Below, piece by piece: positions 59,471-64,000 of a stretch of 64,000 nt of DNA; position 1 is the first letter of the stretch; each line of letters begins with the position of its first letter. Source of the stretch: Bacteroidales bacterium UBA3623 (GTDB lineage: Bacteria > Bacteroidota > Bacteroidia > Bacteroidales > UBA932); contig DFLI01000051.1 of NCBI GenBank assembly GCA_002373715.1, forward strand, positions 37,399-101,398, given 5' to 3'. A program made the translations under genes and the position numbers. The notes beneath the pieces are model-generated. The model saw only the letters and a program-made list of their open reading frames with translations, was not told the origin of the DNA and did not search any database.

Positions 59471-59938
59471 TTAGAGGGAAATTTCCATTATTTCAAACTT
59501 CATAACACCGCTGGGAACCTTGGCTTCCACCGTCTCTCCCTTGCCATGGCCCATAAGAGCCTTGCCGATGGGCGTGGTGGCGGCCAGCAGACCCTTGGAG
59601 AAATCTGCCTCGCTCTCGGGAACAATCTGGAAGTTCATTACCATCTTGTTGGCAACGTTCTTCACCTTCACCTTGGACAGCAGCTGCACCGTGTCTGCCG
59701 AGAGCTTGCTCTCGTCAATGACGCGGGCGTTGGCCACTTTTTCCTTCAGGCGGGCAATCTTCACCTCCAGCAAACCCTGCGCATCTCGCGCAGCGTCGTA
59801 CTCGGCGTTCTCGGAGAGGTCTCCCTTCTCACGGGCTTCTGCGATAGCAGCGGAAATCACCGGCCGCTGGGCCAGTGCTTCGGCGAGCTCCTGTTTGAGT
59901 TTGTCCAGGCCCGCCTGGGTCATCATTTCTATTGCCAT
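59471..59938 (-). CDS. greA: Transcription elongation factor GreA
   Basis: 155 residues. N-terminal coiled coil with the acidic tip (AREKGDLSENAEYDAARDAQ) and C-terminal FKBP-like domain (GKALMGHGKGETVEAKVPSG). It rescues backtracked RNA polymerase by stimulating transcript cleavage. The gene lies behind a promoter followed by an intrinsic terminator in its leader (see those sites). Confidence 0.96.
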   Translation of the reverse strand: MAIEMMTQAGLDKLKQELAEALAQRPVISAAIAEAREKGDLSENAEYDAARDAQGLLEVKIARLKEKVANARVIDESKLSADTVQLLSKVKVKNVANKMVMNFQIVPESEADFSKGLLAATTPIGKALMGHGKGETVEAKVPSGVMKFEIMEISL

Positions 59939-59961
59939 TATGTATACTTTTAAGCTTTGTC

Positions 59962-59994
59962 AAAAAAACAGCCGACGACCGGTTAAGGCCGTCG
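59962..59994 (-). terminator. Intrinsic terminator upstream of greA
   Basis: Minus strand: CGACGGCC, loop TTAACC, GGTCGTCG, then GCTG and seven T. It lies between the LolA-like gene and greA, but downstream of the TACCTTTG box at 60010-60017, so it can act both as the end of the LolA transcript and as an attenuator in the greA leader. Confidence 0.8.
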
Positions 59995-60009
59995 AGCTAT
60001 ATGTCACTA

Positions 60010-60017
60010 CAAAGGTA
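60010..60017 (-). promoter_or_regulatory. -7 box in the greA leader region
   Basis: Minus-strand TACCTTTG, a full consensus match, 71 nt before the greA start and 15 nt before the terminator stem. A TTTG partner is not visible. Confidence 0.6.
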
Positions 60018-60031
60018 ACAATTAATTTTGA

Positions 60032-60664
60032 TTATTTGTTACGCTCGTCAACAATCTTTGCGTTGGGATAACGGGAGATATCGAAGGTAACGTCCTCTTC
60101 CTTAACGCCTATGCTCATGTCATAGATGGTAATGGTTACGCCGGACATGGAGGCCTGGAACCGATTCAGAGCATAGGTGCCCTTTTTCACCGAAACATTC
60201 ATCTTCTTGGGCGCATCCTTGTCCTTGTTGGTCTTCTGCTTTTTGCACAGGAAATACCAGACATCGGCCGTTTCCTTCTCCAGAACCACGTCATAGCCGT
60301 CGGTAATGCCGTCCATCATGCTCAAGCCGTCGTCGGCATCAGACGAGGCGTCCGGCTTTTCGTTCTTGATGGTAATCTCGTTATTCTTGGAATTGTACGA
60401 CCAGCTGGTTTTGCCGTCTTCCCAGTCAATTATTATTATCCCCTTGGCCTCCATCTCCAGGCGGGTTTTCTGCCCCAGCTCGCTCACACGGGTGGAGAAG
60501 GTACCCAGGATGGGAATCTTCATGTCCATGGTCATGGACAGGCCCTCAGTTTCGGCTCTGTCCATCCAGGCATCCAGCTTATTCAAGATTTGCTCGGGCG
60601 TTTCCTGGGCCCAGAGGGCGACGGCGCATAGCAGACCGGCCAGCAGGGTGACAATCTTTCTCAT
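60032..60664 (-). CDS. LolA-like outer-membrane lipoprotein carrier protein
   Basis: 210 residues. Signal peptide (1-19, ending VALWAQ), then the LolA-like half-barrel: TPEQILNKLDAWMDRAETEG, KIPILGTFSTRVSELGQKTR, ITIKNEKPD, and TITIYDMSIGVKEEDVTFDI with FDISRYPNAKIVD at the end. LolA ferries lipoproteins across the periplasm; this short divergent form is the Bacteroidota type, so the role is likely but not certain. It begins 1 nt after ribF stops. Confidence 0.85.
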   Translation of the reverse strand: MRKIVTLLAGLLCAVALWAQETPEQILNKLDAWMDRAETEGLSMTMDMKIPILGTFSTRVSELGQKTRLEMEAKGIIIIDWEDGKTSWSYNSKNNEITIKNEKPDASSDADDGLSMMDGITDGYDVVLEKETADVWYFLCKKQKTNKDKDAPKKMNVSVKKGTYALNRFQASMSGVTITIYDMSIGVKEEDVTFDISRYPNAKIVDERNK

Positions 60665-60665
60665 A

Positions 60666-61583
60666 TTAAATACACTCTAATCTGTCTTTTTCCAACTGCT
60701 CCCGCAACGCTTCCAGCGAGGGGAACTTGCGTTCGTCGCGAATTCTTTTCAAAAAGCGGACCTTGAGCGGCAAACCGTAAATATCTTCGTCAAAATCCAG
60801 AATATGCGTTTCAATGGTTCTGGTCTTTCCGTCCACCGTAGGACGCACACCAATGTTGCACATGCCCTTATACGTTCCGCCAAGTACCTCAACCTCAACG
60901 GCATACACGCCATTGAAAGGCACCAGCTTCAGCGGCTCATACAACTGCATATTAGCCGTAGGAAAACCGATAGTCCGGCCCATTCGGTTACCGGCCACCA
61001 CCACCCCATATAGCTCATAGCTATACCCCAGCATGGCATTGGCATCCCCTATTCTCCCCTCCTCCAGCGCCTGACGTACCTGAGTAGAAGAAATGTGCGT
61101 AGGCGTTGCGATGGCTGAAGAAAATTGGTTTTTCGGGCACCGTCCCGAAAAATAATTTTTTTCAGCCGTGGGTAACTCATCCACAACAAGAATATTGCTT
61201 TCAGGAAGCTCAGAGGCCGTCTTCCTGTCAGAGCCTATGCGGTTGTCATAGCCCATCACCACAAGGCTGGCGTCAAAGCGCTCACGGAGGAGCTGCAGGT
61301 ATTCATTGGCCTTGAGGGCGGCGAATTCCCGGGTGAACGGGATTACCTCCACGCGGTCCACTCCGCAGGAGAGAAGCCGGGCCTTCTTTTCCTCTATGGA
61401 ATTGAGAAGGCGGAACTCTCGGGCGTCTTGCTGCAATACGGCGCGGGGATGCGGCCAGAACGTGACCACAATGGCCTCCTCTCCCCTTTCGCGGGCAGAG
61501 GAGACCAATGTCTCCAGCACGTGACGGTGGCCCAGATGGACCCCGTCAAAAAAGCCTGTGGTTACTACAGCCACTTCACGCAT
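60666..61583 (-). CDS. ribF: Bifunctional riboflavin kinase / FAD synthetase
   Basis: 305 residues. FAD synthetase half with GFFDGVHLGHRHVLETL and ISSTQVRQALEEG; riboflavin kinase half with GRTIGFPTANMQLYEPLKLV and MCNIGVRPTV. It makes FMN and FAD. Between the two conserved motifs, ~18 extra residues (around EKNYFSGRCPKNQFSS) are encoded by a 55-nt palindromic insertion at 61113-61167 that keeps the frame. The insertion lies just before the ISST substrate loop, so activity may be affected. The start overlaps the end of glgP by 19 nt. Confidence 0.95.
   Translation of the reverse strand: MREVAVVTTGFFDGVHLGHRHVLETLVSSARERGEEAIVVTFWPHPRAVLQQDAREFRLLNSIEEKKARLLSCGVDRVEVIPFTREFAALKANEYLQLLRERFDASLVVMGYDNRIGSDRKTASELPESNILVVDELPTAEKNYFSGRCPKNQFSSAIATPTHISSTQVRQALEEGRIGDANAMLGYSYELYGVVVAGNRMGRTIGFPTANMQLYEPLKLVPFNGVYAVEVEVLGGTYKGMCNIGVRPTVDGKTRTIETHILDFDEDIYGLPLKVRFLKRIRDERKFPSLEALREQLEKDRLECI
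61113..61167. repeat. Palindromic element inserted in ribF
   Basis: A 25-nt left arm beginning GGCTGAAGAAAATT and a 24-nt right arm ending AATTTTTTTCAGCC pair with two differences around a 6-nt loop (CACCGT); the inner stem ends TTTTTCGGG/CCCGAAAAA. It is AT-rich unlike the gene around it. Confidence 0.8.
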
Positions 61584-64000
61584 TCAAAGCTCTGGCGATG
61601 GGCCAGGAGCGGATTCTTGGCAAAGACGCGGGCGCCCACCTGGTAGGCACCGGTCTTCTCTGGCAACATGCTCACCTCATAAGTGGCCTCACCGTCCTTA
61701 CAGGAGACAAACTTGAACGGCTGAACCTCCACAATATGCAGTTTGCCGTGTTTGTCCGTCTGGGCGAATACCACCTCTGCGCCCACATCTTCGGGCTTCA
61801 GGCCACCCAGCTGCAATTTCATGGAAGCCGTATACGGCTTGGACTGAGTGATGTCGTAGGATGTTTCCGGGTCGGAACGCCAGGTCTGCTGCACGTTCTC
61901 CCACTCGCGGCGCACATGCGTTTTCCAGGCAGCCAGCTCGCGGGCCTTGGCGAAATCCTTGGCCATCATGTTCCTGGCATCCTTGGACTGGGGCTCGTAG
62001 TACTGGTTGATGTAGTCTGTGAGCATCCGGTTGGTGGTGAAGTTGCAGGCCACCTGGGCGATGGTATTTTTGATGTAGCCAATCCACTCGGAGCTTCTTC
62101 CGGTGGTACGGTCTACATTATAATAGGCGGGAGCGATGTCGTTCTCCAGGATCTGGTAGATGGTGGCGGCATCCAGCTCGTTCTGGAAGTTGTCGTCTTC
62201 GTAGGCCTGCTCGATGGGAAGGGCCCAGCCGGCGCCTTCCTTGTAGCCTTCCACCCACCAGCCGTCCAGCACGGAGAAGTGCATGGTTCCGTTCATCGCG
62301 GCCTTTTCACCGGAGGTGCCGGAAGCTTCCTGGGGACGGGTAGGGTTGTTCATCCACACATCCACGCCCTGCACCATGCGCTTGGCGAGCGTGATGTCGT
62401 ATCCGGGCACGAACACGATCTTGCCGATGAAACGGGGATCCTTGGAGATGTCCACAATCTGCTTGATCAGGTCCTGACCTGCCTTGTCGGCCGGGTGGGC
62501 CTTACCGGCAAAGAGGAACTGCACGGGCTGGTTGGGATTGTTCACAATCTTGTCCAGACGGTCCAGGTCCCGGAACAGGAGCGTAGCGCGCTTGTACGTA
62601 GCAAAACGGCGGGCAAAGCCGATGGTGAGGACATCGTCCCTGAGGTTATCCAGGATGGTGACAATCTGGGACGGGCTGTAGTGATTGCTGATGGTCTTGT
62701 CCTGCAGACGTTCCCTGAGGAAATCTATCAGCTTGGCCTTCAGCTGCTTCTTAACGGACCAGACCTCCTTGTCCGGCACGTTGTAGATGCCCTCGAAGCA
62801 GGATTTGTCGTAGTGGTGGGTGGCAAACTCCGAGCCGAAGACCTTCGCATGCACGGGCTTCCACTCGGGGGCGCACCAGGTGGGATAGTGGACACCGTTG
62901 GTGACGTAGCTCACGAAGAGCTCCTCCGGCAGGTATCCCGGGTACATATGGGAGAAGATCTCCTGCGAAACCTTGCCGTGCAGCATGGAAACGCCGTTCA
63001 CATTCTGCGAGATATTGGCGGCGAGGTTGCTCATGGAGAACTTCTCGTCCGGATTCAGCGGATTGTCCTTGCCCAGGGACATCAGGGTTTCCCAGTCTAT
63101 CTTCAGGCGCTGGGGATAATGGCCGATGTACTGGCGCAGGAGGCCTTCCTCAAAGGCGTCGTGACCGGCGGGAACCGGCGTATGGGTGGTGAACAGGGAG
63201 CTGGCCCGCACCACTTCCAGGGCCTCGGAGAAGTCCAGGTTGTCTTTTTCAATGTATTCTTTCAGGCGCTCCAGGCCGATGAAGGCGGCGTGGCCTTCGT
63301 TGCAGTGATACACCTGGGGATTCAGACCCAGCTTGCGGAGGGCGCGGATACCGCCCACACCCAGCAGGAGTTCCTGCTTGAGGCGGTTCTCCCAGCTGCC
63401 GCCGTAGAGGTGATAGGTAACCTCACGGTCTTCGGGAAGGTTGGCCTCGTAGTCTGCATCCATCAGAATCAGATCCGTACGGCCCACTTCCACCTTCCAC
63501 AGGCGGGCGGTGATGTTACGGCCCGGGAAAGCCACGGAGGTGGTGACCCAGTTGCCATCCTTGTCCAGCACGGGCACGGCAGGAATCTTGGTGAAATCCT
63601 GGGCGTCGTAATTGGCTACCTGATAACCCTGGGCGCTGAGCACCTGATTGAAGTAACCGTAGCGGTACAGAAGACCCACGGCCACCAGGTTGGTGTTCAT
63701 GTCGGAGGTTTCCTTGAGGTAGTCTCCGGCCAGGATGCCCAGGCCGCCGCTGTAGATCTTGAGGGAGGTGTCCAGACCGTATTCCATGCAGAAATACGCG
63801 ATGGAAGGATCCTTCCTCTGGGCCTTGGCAGCCATATAAGTATCGAACTCGTCCAGGACGTTCTTCATGCGTCCCAGGAATTCGGAGTCTTCGGAAAGCT
63901 GCTGGAAACGCTTGATACTCACGGTATCCAGCACCACCAGCGGGTTGTGGCCGCTCTTGTGCCACACTTCAGGGTCAATGGATCTGAACAAGTCCTTCGC
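61565..64000 (-). CDS. Alpha-glucan (glycogen/starch) phosphorylase, N-terminus cut by the window edge
   Basis: At least 811 residues visible; the frame is open to the right edge, so the true start lies beyond 64000. The family is the short GT35 type: YFCMEYGLDTSLKIYSGGLG, HCNEGHAAFIGLERLKEYI, FTTHTPVPAGHDAF, GFARRFATYKRATLLFRDLD, and the pyridoxal-phosphate region LDGWWVEGYKEGAGWALPIE with the preceding EASGTSGEKAAMNG. It releases glucose-1-phosphate from glycogen or maltodextrin. The C-terminal ~100 residues (LQLGGLKPEDVGAEVVFAQT) look like the extra beta domain of this type. Confidence 0.95.
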   Translation of the reverse strand, partial: AKDLFRSIDPEVWHKSGHNPLVVLDTVSIKRFQQLSEDSEFLGRMKNVLDEFDTYMAAKAQRKDPSIAYFCMEYGLDTSLKIYSGGLGILAGDYLKETSDMNTNLVAVGLLYRYGYFNQVLSAQGYQVANYDAQDFTKIPAVPVLDKDGNWVTTSVAFPGRNITARLWKVEVGRTDLILMDADYEANLPEDREVTYHLYGGSWENRLKQELLLGVGGIRALRKLGLNPQVYHCNEGHAAFIGLERLKEYIEKDNLDFSEALEVVRASSLFTTHTPVPAGHDAFEEGLLRQYIGHYPQRLKIDWETLMSLGKDNPLNPDEKFSMSNLAANISQNVNGVSMLHGKVSQEIFSHMYPGYLPEELFVSYVTNGVHYPTWCAPEWKPVHAKVFGSEFATHHYDKSCFEGIYNVPDKEVWSVKKQLKAKLIDFLRERLQDKTISNHYSPSQIVTILDNLRDDVLTIGFARRFATYKRATLLFRDLDRLDKIVNNPNQPVQFLFAGKAHPADKAGQDLIKQIVDISKDPRFIGKIVFVPGYDITLAKRMVQGVDVWMNNPTRPQEASGTSGEKAAMNGTMHFSVLDGWWVEGYKEGAGWALPIEQAYEDDNFQNELDAATIYQILENDIAPAYYNVDRTTGRSSEWIGYIKNTIAQVACNFTTNRMLTDYINQYYEPQSKDARNMMAKDFAKARELAAWKTHVRREWENVQQTWRSDPETSYDITQSKPYTASMKLQLGGLKPEDVGAEVVFAQTDKHGKLHIVEVQPFKFVSCKDGEATYEVSMLPEKTGAYQVGARVFAKNPLLAHRQSFECVKWL

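Overview
The window is a gene-dense chromosome segment of a member of the Bacteroidota, most likely an uncultured gut or rumen type Bacteroidales. The reasons are: promoters of the TAnnTTTG / TTTG type, almost no Shine-Dalgarno sites, membrane-bound AraC regulators, a Reg_prop/Y_Y_Y sensor kinase, GLUG and fimbrillin-type surface proteins, a long IleS, a Bacteroidota-style DksA with only one cysteine, and a TonB-dependent receptor. GC is in the middle-to-high fifties by eye. There is no integrase, transposase, phage gene, CRISPR array or rRNA.

Layout. 1-9 kb: end of pnp, a murein-peptide pair (NlpC/P60 peptidase plus dipeptide epimerase), a DUF2207 membrane protein, an AsmA-like protein, an M13 metallopeptidase and tRNA-Ser(CGA). 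9.2-14.3 kb: a hydrolase, an SDR/lipoprotein pair, and a two-gene signalling unit (7-TM AraC regulator plus a Cache-SpoIIE phosphatase). 14.4-24.6 kb: a seven-gene plus-strand operon of exported proteins. It holds two stand-alone periplasmic-binding-fold lipoproteins, a binding-fold/C13 (legumain-like) protease fusion, a lipase-like lipoprotein, a 47-residue peptide, a fimbrillin-like lipoprotein and an 1121-residue GLUG protein. The operon and the next gene (24726) share an upstream DNA motif at an identical distance from the -7 box. 25.8-29.7 kb: a five-gene minus-strand operon resembling RiPP maturation and export (HprK-like kinase, S24/S26 peptidase, PqqD-like carrier, ABC exporter, HAD phosphatase). 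29.7-37.1 kb: an internally deleted phosphatase remnant, a zinc peptidase, and an AraC/TolC/HlyD/two-permease efflux set. 37.2-38.8 kb: tRNA-Ser(TGA), an unknown exported protein and tRNA-Val(CAC).

38.9-52.1 kb is the most unusual part: eight co-oriented genes with gaps of 18 nt or less and several 4-nt overlaps. In transcription order they are a REC-SpoIIE phosphatase, a membrane WD40-like protein, a propeller sensor kinase whose acceptor His is replaced by Asp, a separate soluble histidine kinase with an intact His, a TonB-dependent receptor, a single-module A-T-hydrolase NRPS-like enzyme with a Cys nucleophile, a sugar-kinase/RapZ-C fusion and a MurU-like nucleotidyltransferase. This looks like a sensing, uptake and small-molecule system that I cannot match to a described one. 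52.2-64 kb is housekeeping: lspA, dksA-like, ileS, cvpA, tsaB, a TlpA-like protein without its cysteines, HIT, greA, a LolA-like protein, ribF and glgP (cut by the edge).

Two genome-scale signals stand out. The heptamer GGCCGAT/ATCGGCC occurs about 70 times (hand count) where about 10 are expected, on both strands, and is absent from 12.54-18.41 kb. Short palindromic repeats are inserted in frame in tsaB, ribF and the HprK-like gene.
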